Part shown: positions 46,820 through 56,638 of the stretch, piece after piece
Position numbering within the stretch: the first letter of the stretch is position 1
Layout: every line of letters begins with the position of its first letter
Assembly: GCF_000344615.1 (NCBI RefSeq)
Contig: NZ_KB467824.1
Coordinates: 2,854,786 to 2,918,785, forward strand
From: Janthinobacterium sp. CG3
GTDB taxonomy: Bacteria; Pseudomonadota; Gammaproteobacteria; Burkholderiales; Burkholderiaceae_D
DNA length: 64,000 bases
Direction of reading: 5' to 3'
Notes under the pieces: generated by a model
Told to the model about the DNA's origin: nothing
The model's input: only the letters and a program-made list of their open reading frames with translations
Database searches by the model: none
Made by a program: the position numbers and the translations under genes

Positions 46820-47341
46820 TTAAGCCGCTTTTTTGGCTTTGCGACGTGCGGCGAAACCGACCAGGCCCAAGCCCGCCAGCAGCATGCCGTAGGTTTCCGG
46901 CTCAGGTACGGCGCTGACGTTCAGCGTGCCGGCGTAGCTACCGTGCAGGTTACCGGTGACGTCGCCGATGACTTCCAGCGTGTAGTCGCCGGAGCCGATT
47001 GCCAACGAGCTGATGTTCCAGCCGCCGCCGGCGCCGGTGCCGGACACGACGATGTTGCCCAGCGCGTTCAGCAGATTGAAGGCGGTGATCTTGGCGCCAT
47101 CGACTCTACCTTGGTTGGCGTAGAAACCAGCGTCCAGGTCACCAGCGGCGTTGACGTTGAACACGAAATGGTCGACAAAATGGGTGTTTTTGCCCCAGAT
47201 GTCGTTGCCAAAAGGCGAAGACGAATCAATCAGGTTCAACTGGGTTGTAAAGGTCGGCACGGCCGCGTGGGCGCTTTGAGCCATGAAACCAGCGCCTGCG
47301 ACCAACATTGCTGCCAAAATAGACTTAGTATTCATTTTCAT
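46820..47341 (-). CDS. PEP-CTERM protein (FxDxF-like)
   Basis: A 173-residue exported protein with a signal peptide (about 1-26, ending AQSAHA). The C-terminal sorting signal is complete: VPEPETYGMLLAGLGLVGFAARRKAKK, with the PEP motif, a membrane helix and a basic tail. The middle contains HFVDHFVFNVNAAGD, matching the FxDxF subfamily pattern. Such proteins are cut and sorted by an exosortase and are tied to exopolysaccharide/biofilm matrix. No exosortase gene is in this window. Confidence 0.85.
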   Translation of the reverse strand: MKMNTKSILAAMLVAGAGFMAQSAHAAVPTFTTQLNLIDSSSPFGNDIWGKNTHFVDHFVFNVNAAGDLDAGFYANQGRVDGAKITAFNLLNALGNIVVSGTGAGGGWNISSLAIGSGDYTLEVIGDVTGNLHGSYAGTLNVSAVPEPETYGMLLAGLGLVGFAARRKAKKAA

Positions 47342-47531
47342 AAATGATCCGCGGAAGTAAGGTGCCAAGCACCGGAGTTGGACTAAAAAACACATAATAA
47401 TACGACATTACAAAAAGGAAAAGTATTATCTTAAGTTTAGTTTGGATTTCTTTTTGACAACTTTTTTAATGTCAAAAAAGAATCAGTGTTTTTAAATTCT
47501 TAACGGCAATGAAACAGCGAAACAGACCGCT
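47342..47531. other. Intergenic region with inverted repeat TTTTTGACA
   Basis: Between two minus-strand genes. TTTTTGACA (47451-47459) and TGTCAAAAA (47470-47478) form a perfect 9-bp inverted repeat. It may terminate the secretion operon or act as an operator for the PEP-CTERM gene. The region is markedly AT-rich. Confidence 0.5.
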
Positions 47532-48224
47532 TCAACGCTCTTCGCGCGCGCCTGGTGGCGGCTCCTGCGGCTCTTGTGGCTGCTCCTCTAGGGGTTCCGG
47601 CTGTTCGACTGGCTCGGCCGGCTCCGGCGGCAGCTGGTCCACCCTGGCGGCCTGTCGCGGCGTCGGGGCCAAGCCCGCCGGCGACGCCGGCGTGCCCGGC
47701 TGTTGTATTTGCGGAACAAGCGACGGTAATGGCGCGGCCGGCACGACCAGCGGCGCCGCGTCGGCCGCCGTGAATTTCCAGTCGGACAAACGGCTCTTGC
47801 CGGCGAACTGGGCGAAGCGCGCATCGAAATTGCCGACCTTGACCGGCTTGGCGTTCGACAGGCTGTAGACGCCGATGACGCCGCTGCCGCCGGGCTGGTA
47901 CAGCAGGCCCCACTCGGCCCTGGCGGTGATCGGGTCGACGTAGAGCTTGCGCAAATGGCGCCGGATACCCGGATAGCGCGGGTCCTTCAGCAAGTCCTTC
48001 AGCGCGGCCGGCTGCGTCGGCTGGCCGGCCGGCGTCGCCAGCGCGTAACTGTGCAGGGCGTCGCCGAAGGCGGCGCCGATGTCGAGCAATTCCTGCTCGG
48101 CGGCGCTGCGCTGCAGCAGCGCGCCCATTTTCAAGCCGGCCGCCCCCACCAGGCCGATGATGGCGATCAGGATCACCAGCCCCAGGTAGGTGAAGCCTTG
48201 TTGGCGGCGCGGCACGGACGGCAT
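47532..48224 (-). CDS. Minor pseudopilin lacking Glu5
   Basis: A 230-residue type IV pilin-like protein. The prepilin cleavage site is G/F in RRQQGFTYLGLVILIAIIGL; the mature protein starts FTYLG, with Gly rather than the usual Glu at position 5. Loss of Glu5 is known for GspK-like tip pseudopilins. After the pilin helix and a head domain, the protein ends in a long Pro/Glu/Gln-rich tail (from about residue 175). It is the last gene of the secretion operon, 4 bases after its neighbour. Confidence 0.7.
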   Translation of the reverse strand: MPSVPRRQQGFTYLGLVILIAIIGLVGAAGLKMGALLQRSAAEQELLDIGAAFGDALHSYALATPAGQPTQPAALKDLLKDPRYPGIRRHLRKLYVDPITARAEWGLLYQPGGSGVIGVYSLSNAKPVKVGNFDARFAQFAGKSRLSDWKFTAADAAPLVVPAAPLPSLVPQIQQPGTPASPAGLAPTPRQAARVDQLPPEPAEPVEQPEPLEEQPQEPQEPPPGAREER

Positions 48225-48228
48225 CGCC

Positions 48229-48615
48229 CTACCAGTCGGCGTAGGGTTTGCCGGCGCGGTCGTTGCCCGGCGCGCCGCTGTGGATGTCGTGCACGTTGCC
48301 CTTGGCGTCGTCCTGTGGCGCGACCAGTATCCAGGTCGCGGTGCTGTCGGTGATCGGGTCGACCGGCAGCGCGCGCAGGTATTTTTTCTCCACCAGTTGC
48401 TCCAGCGAGTCCGGGTAGCGCCCGGTGTCGCCGTAGTACTGGTCGATGGTGGCGCGCAGATTGCGCAGGTTGTCGGCCAGGATGGTTTCCTTGGCCGCGT
48501 CGATGCTGGGAAAGTAGCGCGGTACCGCCAGCGTCAGCAGCAGCGCGACGATGGCCAGCACCACCAACAGTTCGATCAGCGTGAAGCCGGTGCCGGCGCG
48601 CTCGGTGGTTCTCAT
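48229..48615 (-). CDS. Minor pseudopilin (GspG/H-like)
   Basis: A 128-residue prepilin-like protein with a canonical class III signal [20 protein letters not shown] (Glu5 present) and a small head domain including YYGDTGRYPDSLEQLVEKKYLRALPVDPITDS, a GspG-like motif. The ATG at 48615 follows GGAGA. It lies between two other pseudopilins, 28 bases from the upstream one. Confidence 0.8.
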   Translation of the reverse strand: MRTTERAGTGFTLIELLVVLAIVALLLTLAVPRYFPSIDAAKETILADNLRNLRATIDQYYGDTGRYPDSLEQLVEKKYLRALPVDPITDSTATWILVAPQDDAKGNVHDIHSGAPGNDRAGKPYADW

Positions 48616-48643
48616 TGCGGCGTCTCCTGGTTCGGCCATGCCC

Positions 48644-49135
48644 TCACCACTGACGGTAGGGTACATCGTTCAGGCCGGTTTTGCCGGAACTCGAATAGAC
48701 GTCGTACACGTCCTCGCCCTCGCGCGGCGCGTCGGCCTCGCTAGCGTAACTGCGCTTGCCCCAGGTTTGCGCGTCGCTCAGCGCCGGGTCGGCGTTGAAC
48801 GGGTCGCGCGGCACGCGGCGCAGGAAGAACACCTTGCTGCGCTTCGGGTTGCGCTGGTCGGCCACGCCCTCGACCAGCAGCTCCAGGGACTTCGGATAAC
48901 CGCTGCCGGCCAGCGTTTTGGCGACGCGGCCCTCGTCGTAGGCGCGCTTGTAGGCGTCGATGCCCTGGCGGATCTCGCGCAGCGAGCGGCGCAGCTCCTG
49001 CTCGTTGCGGCGTTGCAGCGTCACCTGCGCGGCCGGCACCACCAGGGTGCCGAGCACGCCGAGGATCGCCAGCGTCACCAGCAATTCGATCAGCGTGAAG
49101 CCGGCGCCCGGGCCGCGCGCGCGCGCGCGCGTCAT
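48644..49135 (-). CDS. Pseudopilin with (CG)9 repeat at its start
   Basis: A 163-residue prepilin-like protein: leader [12 protein letters not shown], then [22 protein letters not shown] with Glu5. The head contains [25 protein letters not shown], GspG-like. Codons 2-7 are encoded by a pure CG dinucleotide run (49114-49131), a potential slippage site. The ATG overlaps the secretin stop by 4 bases. Confidence 0.8.
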   Translation of the reverse strand: MTRARARGPGAGFTLIELLVTLAILGVLGTLVVPAAQVTLQRRNEQELRRSLREIRQGIDAYKRAYDEGRVAKTLAGSGYPKSLELLVEGVADQRNPKRSKVFFLRRVPRDPFNADPALSDAQTWGKRSYASEADAPREGEDVYDVYSSSGKTGLNDVPYRQW

Positions 49136-51207
49136 CGCGGCGTCGACGGCGCTTGCACCGGCACCGGCTGGCCGGACGACATCGGCGGCGGCGCCGACTG
49201 CAGCGGCCGCGGCTGGCTGGCCGACAACGGTATCGCCGTCGTCGCGGCCGCCTCCGGCGCGCCGTCGGCCGGCTCGGCCTGGGCCGGCGGCGGCGGCGCC
49301 ATCATCGGCGTCACCGGCGCCGCCGGCGCCTGCGGCGGCGCGGCCTGCAACTGCCCCGGCTGGCCCGGCGGGCGCACCATCACCATGCCCGGCAATTGGG
49401 TCGGCGCCTTCACGCTCAGGTCGGGGCGGCGCCGGAAGCTGCCCTCGGTGCCGGCGGAAAACTCCGACGCCTGCGCCTCGGGACGCTGGATGTTGCGCAC
49501 CAGCCGCGGCGTAATCGACAGCACGATTTCGGTTTTCTGGCGGTCGTCCTTGGTGCTGCCGAACAGGCGCCCGAGCAGCGGAATGTCGCCGAAGCCGGGC
49601 ACCTTGCTGCCGGAACTGCGGTCTTCGTTGTTGATCAGCCCCGCCAGCACCTGGTTCTCGCCGTCCTTCAGCTGCAACATGGTGGAGGCCTGGCGCGTGC
49701 CGATCTGGTAGGCCACGGTGCCGGTCTTGGTGGTCATCTGGCTGACCAGGTTGCTGACCTCGAGCGAGATGCGGATCGCCACCTCGTTGTTGAGGTAGAT
49801 GGTCGGCTCGGCGTTCAGCGTCAGGCCGACGTCGACGTAGCTGACCGACTCGGAGGCGAAGCCGCCGGTGCCGGGCGAGATGGTGGTGGTGATCACCGGC
49901 ACCTTGTCGCCGATCAGCACCTTGGCCTTTTCCTTGTTGCGCACGCGGATGCGCGGGTTGGCCAGGATGTTGGTGTCGCCGTCGGTCTTGTTGGCGTTGA
50001 GCCGGGCGGTCAGGTCGGAAATGCCGATGCTGCGCTGGTTCAGGTTGTTCAAGTCGTTCAGCGTCAGCGTCTGGCCGCCGGAGGTGCTCAGCGGCGACAG
50101 GCTGATGCCGGTCGGCCAGGCCACGCCCAACTCCATCAGGCGGCTGCGCTTGATTTCCAGGATCTCGACCTCGAGCATGACCTCCGGCTCGGGGATGTCT
50201 TGCAGGTTGACCAGGCGCTCGGCCAGGCGGATCGCCTCGGGGCTGTCGCGCACGATCACCAGGTTGAGCTTTTCGTCGACCACCACGTCGCGCGTCTTCA
50301 GGATGGTTTTCAGGGTGTTGGCGATCTGCTTGGCGTCGGCGTTGGCCAGGAAGAAGGTCTTGACCACCATTTCCTGGTATTCCTTGAGCTTGAGCGCGAC
50401 GTTCGGGTAGATCAGGATGGTGTTGGCGTCCATCACCTGCTGCTCGAGCTGGTTGGTCATCAGCAGGAAGTAGACGGCCGACTCGACCGTGCTGTTCTTC
50501 AGGAAGATCGAGGCCTTGGCGTCGGTCTTGACGTCCTTGTCGAAGATGAAGTTCAGGCCGGAGCGGCGCGCGATCACCTCGAACACCTGCTTTAGCGGGG
50601 CGTCGCGGAACTCGATCGAGATCGGCTGCTTGAAGGCGCGCGCCAGGCCGGTCTCGGCCAGCGGCTGCGCCGTCTTGTCGCCGATCTCGCGCAGCAGCGC
50701 GCGCGCGCCCGCGTGGTCGGGACGCTCGCCGAGGATGGCGCCGAGTTTGCCGCGGGCCGGCTCGTAGAGTTTGTTCTCGACGGCGCCGGCGGCCTCGGCC
50801 AGCATCTGTTCGTGCCGCGCCGCCGCCTCGAGGGTGCGTAAACCGGCGCGGCCGCGTTCGTTCTGCGGCTCCAACGCCAGCACCCGCCGCAGCGCCGCGG
50901 CGGCCTGTTCGGGCCGGGCCGGGCCGGCCCGTTCGGCCAGCTCGAGCTGCTGCGCGACGGCGCGCTCGCGCGCGCCCAGGTAGGCCGCCTTGTAGCGGGC
51001 GTTGCCCGGCTCGCGCGCCATGGCGTCCTGGAATTTCAGCAGGCCGGCGTCGACCTGGTCCTTGGCGACCAGCTCGTTGCCGTCGCGGTAGGCCAGCTGC
51101 GCCGCGCAGCCGCCCAGCGCCAGCAACAGCGCCGCCAGCGCCAGCCGGGCCGGGCGGGCCGGCGCGGCGGCGCGGCCGGCCGGGGACATCGTGGGGTGAC
51201 TTGACAT
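49132..51207 (-). CDS. gspD: Secretin (GspD/MshL/PilQ superfamily) lipoprotein
   Basis: A 691-residue outer-membrane secretin. The N-terminus has a lipoprotein signal (lipobox LGGC, Cys34), then TPR-like helices (about 40-160), an N0/STN domain (about 185-265; [19 protein letters not shown]), a secretin-N domain, and the secretin core ending [11 protein letters not shown] near residue 570. A long Pro/Ala/Gln tail follows. The TPR-plus-STN layout is closer to MshL-type secretins than to classical GspD. Chosen start ATG at 51207 overlaps the preceding gene's stop. Confidence 0.88.
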   Translation of the reverse strand: MSSHPTMSPAGRAAAPARPARLALAALLLALGGCAAQLAYRDGNELVAKDQVDAGLLKFQDAMAREPGNARYKAAYLGARERAVAQQLELAERAGPARPEQAAAALRRVLALEPQNERGRAGLRTLEAAARHEQMLAEAAGAVENKLYEPARGKLGAILGERPDHAGARALLREIGDKTAQPLAETGLARAFKQPISIEFRDAPLKQVFEVIARRSGLNFIFDKDVKTDAKASIFLKNSTVESAVYFLLMTNQLEQQVMDANTILIYPNVALKLKEYQEMVVKTFFLANADAKQIANTLKTILKTRDVVVDEKLNLVIVRDSPEAIRLAERLVNLQDIPEPEVMLEVEILEIKRSRLMELGVAWPTGISLSPLSTSGGQTLTLNDLNNLNQRSIGISDLTARLNANKTDGDTNILANPRIRVRNKEKAKVLIGDKVPVITTTISPGTGGFASESVSYVDVGLTLNAEPTIYLNNEVAIRISLEVSNLVSQMTTKTGTVAYQIGTRQASTMLQLKDGENQVLAGLINNEDRSSGSKVPGFGDIPLLGRLFGSTKDDRQKTEIVLSITPRLVRNIQRPEAQASEFSAGTEGSFRRRPDLSVKAPTQLPGMVMVRPPGQPGQLQAAPPQAPAAPVTPMMAPPPPAQAEPADGAPEAAATTAIPLSASQPRPLQSAPPPMSSGQPVPVQAPSTPR

Positions 51208-51764
51208 CAGTCGGGTACTCCAATGTTGAGCTGTTGAACCTGGTTCAACGGCAAATAAGTGAGCGTCATGAACGGCGGCGCGATGTTGTCGACCCGGTAC
51301 TGGCCGTCGACCACGGTTTTGATGCGCACGACATAGGTTTTGTCGGCGCGCGCCAGGAACACTTCCCAGCTGCCCTCGCCGACGGCCTTGCCGATGACGG
51401 TGAACGGTAGCGGCGGCGCGCTCGGCGGCGGCGGCGGCGCCGCCAGCACCACCGGTTTGGGCGGCGGCGGCGTCCAGTCCTGGCTCAGGAAGGGCGCGGC
51501 GGCGCCGCCGAATTCGCCGGGCTCGCCGGAATTGCCGACCAGTTCGGCGCGCGGGCGCAGCGCCAGGACCAGCGGTTCGCCGGCGGCTGCTGCTGCGGCG
51601 GCGGCTGCTGCGGCGGCGCGACGGCGCGCGGCTGGCGCCGCCGCCGGCGCGGCGCCGCGCACCACCGCCTCGGCCACGCCGGCGTCCGGGCGGTTGTCGC
51701 CGAACGCCAGCAACGCGGCGGCGCCGACCAGCGCCGCCGCCAGCGCCAGTTGGCGCGGCGTCAC
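51207..51764 (-). CDS. GspC/PilP-like inner-membrane protein
   Basis: A 185-residue protein, GTG start, with one N-terminal membrane helix ([16 protein letters not shown]), an alanine/proline-rich linker with a poly-Ala run, and a C-terminal beta domain ([26 protein letters not shown]) typical of GspC-HR/PilP domains that contact the secretin. It overlaps its upstream neighbour by 4 bases (GTGA). Whether it is more GspC- or PilP-like cannot be told by eye. Confidence 0.7.
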   Translation of the reverse strand: MTPRQLALAAALVGAAALLAFGDNRPDAGVAEAVVRGAAPAAAPAARRRAAAAAAAAAAAAGEPLVLALRPRAELVGNSGEPGEFGGAAAPFLSQDWTPPPPKPVVLAAPPPPPSAPPLPFTVIGKAVGEGSWEVFLARADKTYVVRIKTVVDGQYRVDNIAPPFMTLTYLPLNQVQQLNIGVPD

Positions 51765-52345
51765 GGCGCCACCGCCGCGTCCGTATCCTTCAGGTAGAAC
51801 GTCAGGCGCAGGCGCGCCTCCGGCGCCGGGTCGGCGATCAGCTCGCGCTTGAAGTTGATCTCGTCGAGCGAGGCGAACGGCACCGTCAGCAGCAGCTGCA
51901 GGCAGAATTGCCAGATCGCCCGGTACGGCCCCTTCACCGGCAGCAGCACCTGGTAGGTGTGGACGCCGCTGGCGCGCTCGTAAGCGAACTTGTATTCGCC
52001 GTGGCTCAGCGTCAGGCCAGCCTTGGCGGCCAGCGCGAACAGCGTGCCGACCTGTTGCTCGGCGTAGCGGCGCTGGCCCAGGTTGTCGTAGAACAGCGCC
52101 AGGTTCTGCTTGGCGCTGGCCGGAACGGGCGCTAACGCCAGCGCCGGCGGCGCGGCCCGGACGGCGGTGGCGCGCGCGACGGCGGCGGCGTCGAGCCGGG
52201 CCAGCGCGGCGCGCTGCTGCCAGGCCCAGCCCGAGGCCGCCACGCCCAGCAGGCACAGCGCGGCGACGCCGCCGGCGAGCGCTCCGAGGCGGCGCAGGCG
52301 CAGGCGCGCGCCCAGCAAAGCGGCGGCGAAGTCAGGCGCCGTCAT
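51761..52345 (-). CDS. PilO/GspM-like protein
   Basis: A 194-residue bitopic protein: an N-terminal membrane helix (about 22-40), then a periplasmic ferredoxin-like domain (KQNLALFYDNLGQRRYAEQQVGTLFALAAKAGLTL and VHTYQVLLPVKGPYRAIWQF). Position between the PilN- and PilP-like genes supports PilO/GspM. Confidence 0.7.
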   Translation of the reverse strand: MTAPDFAAALLGARLRLRRLGALAGGVAALCLLGVAASGWAWQQRAALARLDAAAVARATAVRAAPPALALAPVPASAKQNLALFYDNLGQRRYAEQQVGTLFALAAKAGLTLSHGEYKFAYERASGVHTYQVLLPVKGPYRAIWQFCLQLLLTVPFASLDEINFKRELIADPAPEARLRLTFYLKDTDAAVAP

Positions 52346-52884
52346 CGGGCCGCCCAGTGCGCTTCGAGCTGGAAGCGGATCGGTTTGTTCGGGTCTTGTT
52401 CATTGATTTCATGGCGGGTCAGCGCGACCCCGGTAAACAACTCCTGGCGCTTGAGTTCTTCGATATAGGCGATCATCTGTTCGCTGGTCTTGGCTTCGGC
52501 GCCCAACTTGAGCACGCGCTTGGCGGCGTCCGGTTCCAGCGTCAGCAGCGCCACCGTCGCCGGCGTGGCCGCCGCGACCGCGTCCTGCAGCTCGCGCCAC
52601 GGCAGGTTCAATTGCAGCACGGCGGCGTTGACGGCGGCCGCGCGCGCCGGCGCGATCAGCGTCGGCGCCGGCGGCGCCGGCCGGCCCAGGCGCGCGCTGC
52701 GCCGCGCCAGCGCCTCGGCGTCGGCGAGGCGCGCGCGCCCGGCCTCGCGCGCCTCGAGGCCGGCCAGCGTCGCGCCGACGCACAGCGCCAGCCCGAGCGC
52801 GGCGCCGGCCCACAGCGCCGGATGCAGGTGGAACAGCGTGCGGCGCAGGCTGGGCGCGGCGAAATCGATCCGCAGGCGCGTCAT
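52342..52884 (-). CDS. PilN-like protein
   Basis: A 180-residue protein: cytoplasmic N-terminus (MTRLRIDFAAP), one membrane helix (about 24-44), a coiled segment and a C-terminal domain (KLGAEAKTSEQMIAYIEELKRQELFTGVALTRHEIN) like PilN. The N-terminal IDFAAP motif resembles the PilM-binding INLLP of PilN. Overlaps both neighbours by 4 bases. Confidence 0.7.
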   Translation of the reverse strand: MTRLRIDFAAPSLRRTLFHLHPALWAGAALGLALCVGATLAGLEAREAGRARLADAEALARRSARLGRPAPPAPTLIAPARAAAVNAAVLQLNLPWRELQDAVAAATPATVALLTLEPDAAKRVLKLGAEAKTSEQMIAYIEELKRQELFTGVALTRHEINEQDPNKPIRFQLEAHWAAR

Positions 52885-53723
52885 CCGCGCACCCCGCAGC
52901 CGGCCAGCGCGACGGCCGCCGAACAGGCGGCGGCGCCGCCCGGCGCGGCCGGCTCCAGCAGCGCCACGGCCAGGGCGCCGCCGGCGAGGGGCTGGGCCGG
53001 CGGCCGGCCCCACGCCGGCGGCGCCGCGCCGCACACTTGCAGCAGCGTCGGCGCGGCCAAGTTCAGCAGCAAGGCTTCGCGCGCCAGCGTCTGCCCCAGC
53101 CAGTAATGCTCGGCGCCGTGCGGCACCGGCAGCGTGCGCACCGCGCGCAGGCGGGCGCCGTCGACGGCGCCTATGCTCAGCAGTTGCCGGTGCAGCAGGG
53201 CGAACCAGGCGCCCGGCGCCAGCGCGCCCTGCCAGCGGTTCCAGGCGGCGATGAAATGCGGCACCACGGCGACGATGGCCAGGCCGTGCGCGCCGGCCAC
53301 GCTGTCGAGCCGGGCCAGCAGCGGCCCCGGCGCGGCGGCGTAAAACGGCGCGCGCGCCTGCCAGTCGGCGCCGACGCGCCAGCCGTCCAGCGGCTCGCCG
53401 TACAAGGCCTGGAAGCGCATCGCGGCGGCGGCGTCGAGGTCGGCCGGGCGGCTCGCGCCCGGCGGCGGCGCCACCTGCCACAGGCGGGTCAACTCGTCGT
53501 CGAGCACCACGCTGGCCGGCCAGCCGGCGTAGCCGCCGCCGGCCAGCAGTTGTTCCAGCGCCGCGCCGATGGCGCCGACCGCGTCGGCGCCGTCGGCGGC
53601 CGGCGCGCACGCGCACTCGGCCAGCACGGCCAGCGCCGGCCCGTGCCAGCGGCTGCTGCGCAGCAGGCTGACCGCCTCGCGCGAGACGCCGATGCGCAAC
53701 GCTTGTCCCAGGCCCCTACGCAT
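52881..53723 (-). CDS. PilM/GspL-like actin-fold protein
   Basis: A 280-residue soluble protein, alanine-rich, in the operon position of PilM/GspL. Segments such as RIGVSREAVSLLRSS and SVVLDDELTRLW fit the start of an actin-like fold, but nucleotide motifs are not clear. It lacks the C-terminal membrane helix of GspL, so with the PilN-like protein it resembles a split GspL. Start overlaps gspE by 8 bases. Confidence 0.6.
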   Translation of the reverse strand: MRRGLGQALRIGVSREAVSLLRSSRWHGPALAVLAECACAPAADGADAVGAIGAALEQLLAGGGYAGWPASVVLDDELTRLWQVAPPPGASRPADLDAAAAMRFQALYGEPLDGWRVGADWQARAPFYAAAPGPLLARLDSVAGAHGLAIVAVVPHFIAAWNRWQGALAPGAWFALLHRQLLSIGAVDGARLRAVRTLPVPHGAEHYWLGQTLAREALLLNLAAPTLLQVCGAAPPAWGRPPAQPLAGGALAVALLEPAAPGGAAACSAAVALAGCGVRG

Positions 53724-55437
53724 GCAATGTCACCCGTTTGATCTCCGTTAATGTGGTGGCGCCGCGCTTGACCAGTTCCAGCGCCGCCAGGCGCAGGCTG
53801 CGGGTGCCGTTGTCGTAGGCCGCCGCCTTGATCTGGCGGATCGGCCGCTTGTCGACGATCATCTCGCGGATTTCGTCGTTCAGCGTGAGGATCTCGGCGA
53901 TCGAGCGGCGCCCCTTGTAGCCGGTGCCGCGGCAGTCGCCGCAGCCCTTGCCCTGCATGAACTGGAAGTCGTAGACGTCGGCCCGGCTCAGGCCGACCCC
54001 GGCCAGTTCCTGTTCGCCCGGCGTGTACGGCGCCGCGCAGTGCGGGCAGTTGGTGCGGATTAGGCGCTGCGCCCAGATGCCGTTGAGCGCCGAGACGAAG
54101 GCGTAGGGGTCGATGCCCATGTGGGTGAAGCGGCCGAAGACGTCGAAGACGTTGTTGGCGTGCACCGTCGTCAGCACCAGGTGGCCCGTCAACGCCGACT
54201 GCACCGCGATCTCGGCGGTCTCGCGGTCGCGGATTTCGCCGACCATGATTTTGTCGGGGTCGTGCCGCAGGATCGAGCGCAGGCCCTTGGCGAAGGTCAG
54301 GCCCTTTTTTTCGTTGACCGGGATTTGCAGGATGCCGGGCAGCTGGTATTCGACCGGGTCTTCGATGGTAATGATCTTTTCGCGGCCGTTGTGGATTTCC
54401 GTCAGCGCCGCGTACAGCGTGGTGGTCTTGCCCGAGCCGGTCGGCCCGGTCACCAGCAGCATGCCGTAGGCTTCCTGCGCCAGCGTGCGCAGCGACACCA
54501 GCGAGGGCGCGTCGAAGCCGAGCGCCTCCAGCGTCAGCGCGCCGTAGGCCTCGATCATGGCGCGCTTGTCGAGGATGCGGATGACCGCGTCTTCGCCGTG
54601 GATACTGGGCATGATCGAGACGCGCAAGTCGATTTCGCGCCCGCCCGCCTCGACCCGGAAGCTGCCGTCCTGCGGCACGCGGCGCTCGGCGATGTCGAGT
54701 TCGGCCAGCACCTTCAGGCGCGAGATCACGCGCTCGGCCAGCTCGGCGCCGTTGACCGCGGTGGCGTGGTCGAGCACGCCGTCGACGCGGTATTTGACGG
54801 CCAGGCCGCCGGCCGTGCTCTCCAGGTGGATGTCGGAGGCGCCGGCCTTGAGGGCGTCGTACAGCGTCGAGTTGACCAGCTTGACGGCCGGGCTGCCGGC
54901 CTCGGAGACCGAGGCGAACGACAGCACGGCGGCGGTCTTGCCGTCGCGCCGGCCGTCGGCGGCGCCGGGCGCCAGCGTGTCGACGGCGCGCGCCGACTCC
55001 TCCTGCTTGGACAGGTAGGCCTGGATGTCGGACTGCAGCGCCAGGCGGATCTGCAGCGGCGCGTGGGCCGAGCAGCGCGCCCGCGCCCCCAGCCAGGTTT
55101 GCAGGTCGAGGTCGAACGGGTCGGCCACCACGCCGAGCACCTGGCCGTCGCCGGCGCGCAGCAGCACGCTGCGGCGCGCCAGCGCCTGCGCCAGCGGCAG
55201 CAGGTCGAAGGCCGGCGCGAACGCCAGCATGTCGACCGTCTCCAGCACGGCCAGGCCGAACGGCAGCGCCAGCGCGCGCACCACCAGGCGCGGCTCCAGC
55301 CCGCTCAGCGCTTCGAGTTCCTCGACCAGCGAGCGTTTCGACAGCTCGCCGAGGGCGCGCGCGCGCAGCAGCAGCGCCGGCTCCAGCGCGCCGTGGATGG
55401 CGGCCGCGGCGGTTGGAATGGTGGCGTTGGCGCTCAT
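53716..55437 (-). CDS. gspE: Secretion ATPase GspE
   Basis: A 573-residue traffic ATPase. An N-terminal regulatory domain (about 1-150) precedes the RecA-like core: Walker A GPTGSGKTTTLYA, Asp box ITIEDPVEYQLPG, Walker B-like IMVGEIRDRETA, His box TTVHANN. A zinc tetracysteine module is present (CPHC and CGDC). The ATG at 55437 overlaps gspF by 4 bases; the frame is open upstream within gspF but not homologous there. Confidence 0.93.
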   Translation of the reverse strand: MSANATIPTAAAAIHGALEPALLLRARALGELSKRSLVEELEALSGLEPRLVVRALALPFGLAVLETVDMLAFAPAFDLLPLAQALARRSVLLRAGDGQVLGVVADPFDLDLQTWLGARARCSAHAPLQIRLALQSDIQAYLSKQEESARAVDTLAPGAADGRRDGKTAAVLSFASVSEAGSPAVKLVNSTLYDALKAGASDIHLESTAGGLAVKYRVDGVLDHATAVNGAELAERVISRLKVLAELDIAERRVPQDGSFRVEAGGREIDLRVSIMPSIHGEDAVIRILDKRAMIEAYGALTLEALGFDAPSLVSLRTLAQEAYGMLLVTGPTGSGKTTTLYAALTEIHNGREKIITIEDPVEYQLPGILQIPVNEKKGLTFAKGLRSILRHDPDKIMVGEIRDRETAEIAVQSALTGHLVLTTVHANNVFDVFGRFTHMGIDPYAFVSALNGIWAQRLIRTNCPHCAAPYTPGEQELAGVGLSRADVYDFQFMQGKGCGDCRGTGYKGRRSIAEILTLNDEIREMIVDKRPIRQIKAAAYDNGTRSLRLAALELVKRGATTLTEIKRVTLHA

Positions 55438-56630
55438 GAAATGTCTCCGGCCAGGTCGAAAATAGGCATGTACAACAGCACCACGATGGCGCCCACCACC
55501 AGCCCGATAGCGGCCATCAGCAGCGGCTCGAAGGTGCGCGTGAAGCGGTCGATCCAGCGGCTGATCTCGCCGTCGTAAAAGGCCGCCGACTGGGTCAGCA
55601 TCGGCCCCATGTCGCCGGTGCGCTCGCCGACGCGCAGCATGCGCAGCGAAATCGGCGTGGTCAGGCCGTTCTGCTCGAACGCAGTGGACAGCGGCAGGCC
55701 GGCCTCGACGCCGGCGCGCGCCGCCACCAGCGCGCGTTGCAGCGCCGGCGAGACCATGCCGCGCACCGTCGAGATGGCTTGGACGATGGTGACGCCGCCC
55801 TCGGAGAGCATGCCCAGCGTCAGGTACAGGCGCGACAGCTCGTAGACGCGCACGCGCTCGCCGATGCCGGGCAGCTTCGCCAGCAGGCGCGCGACGCCGC
55901 CGTTGCCGGCGACGCGGCGCCAGCCCCAGCCCAGCGCCGCGGCCAGCCCGCCCAGGCCGGCCAGCAGCAAGCCGGTGTGGGCGCCGGCGAACTGGCCCCA
56001 ACCGAGCATCATTTGCGACATCCACGGCAGGTTGCGCCCGGCGCCCTGGTAGACCTCGGCGAAGCGCGGCACCACGTAGGTGATCAGGAAACCGCTGACG
56101 CCGCCGCCGACGGCCAGCAGGATGCACGGATAGATGGCGGCGCTGACGATCTTGGCGCGCACCAGGTCGATGCGCTGCTGGTAGTCGATGAAGCGGCCCA
56201 GCGCGCGCGGCAGGTCGCTGGTGCCCTCGGCCGCCTTGACGATGCCGGTGTACAGCGGCGGGAACAGTTCGGGTTGCTCGGCCAGCACGGCCGACAGGCG
56301 CTTGCCCTCGCGCAGGCCGCCGAGCATGCGCTCGAGCACGCCGCGGGTGGCCGGGTTGGCCTCTTTTTCCAGCAGCGCCTCAAGCGCCTCGACGATGCCC
56401 AGGCCGGCCGTCAGCAGCGCCAGCAATTCCTGGCTGAACAGCACCAGCGGCAGCGCCCGGCCGGACTTGCGCGCGCCGGCGCCGAACGCCGCGCCGGCCA
56501 GCGGCCGGATGGCGCCGACGAACAGGCCGCGCGCCTCGACCTGGCGGCGGGCGTCGGCCTCGTCGGTGGCGTCCAGCACCAGCTTCGCCACGGCCTGGCC
56601 CGGCGCCAGCGCGCGTACCTCAAAACGCAC
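55434..56630 (-). CDS. gspF: Secretion inner-membrane platform protein GspF
   Basis: A 398-residue membrane protein with two T2SS_F domains. The first has FSQELLALLTAGLGIVEALEALLE; the second has ELSRLYLTLGMLSEGGVTIVQAI and GERTGDMGPMLTQSAAFYDGE. Three membrane segments are visible, the last at the C-terminus. GTG start, 8 bases after gspG. Confidence 0.93.
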   Translation of the reverse strand: MRFEVRALAPGQAVAKLVLDATDEADARRQVEARGLFVGAIRPLAGAAFGAGARKSGRALPLVLFSQELLALLTAGLGIVEALEALLEKEANPATRGVLERMLGGLREGKRLSAVLAEQPELFPPLYTGIVKAAEGTSDLPRALGRFIDYQQRIDLVRAKIVSAAIYPCILLAVGGGVSGFLITYVVPRFAEVYQGAGRNLPWMSQMMLGWGQFAGAHTGLLLAGLGGLAAALGWGWRRVAGNGGVARLLAKLPGIGERVRVYELSRLYLTLGMLSEGGVTIVQAISTVRGMVSPALQRALVAARAGVEAGLPLSTAFEQNGLTTPISLRMLRVGERTGDMGPMLTQSAAFYDGEISRWIDRFTRTFEPLLMAAIGLVVGAIVVLLYMPIFDLAGDIS

Positions 56631-56638
56631 GGCCGCCC

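Noticed and set aside
47353-47367. Sigma-54-like TGGCAC upstream of the minus-strand PEP-CTERM gene
   Set aside because: The -24 half is good, but the -12 half reads TTCC instead of TTGC and the start site would coincide with the ATG.
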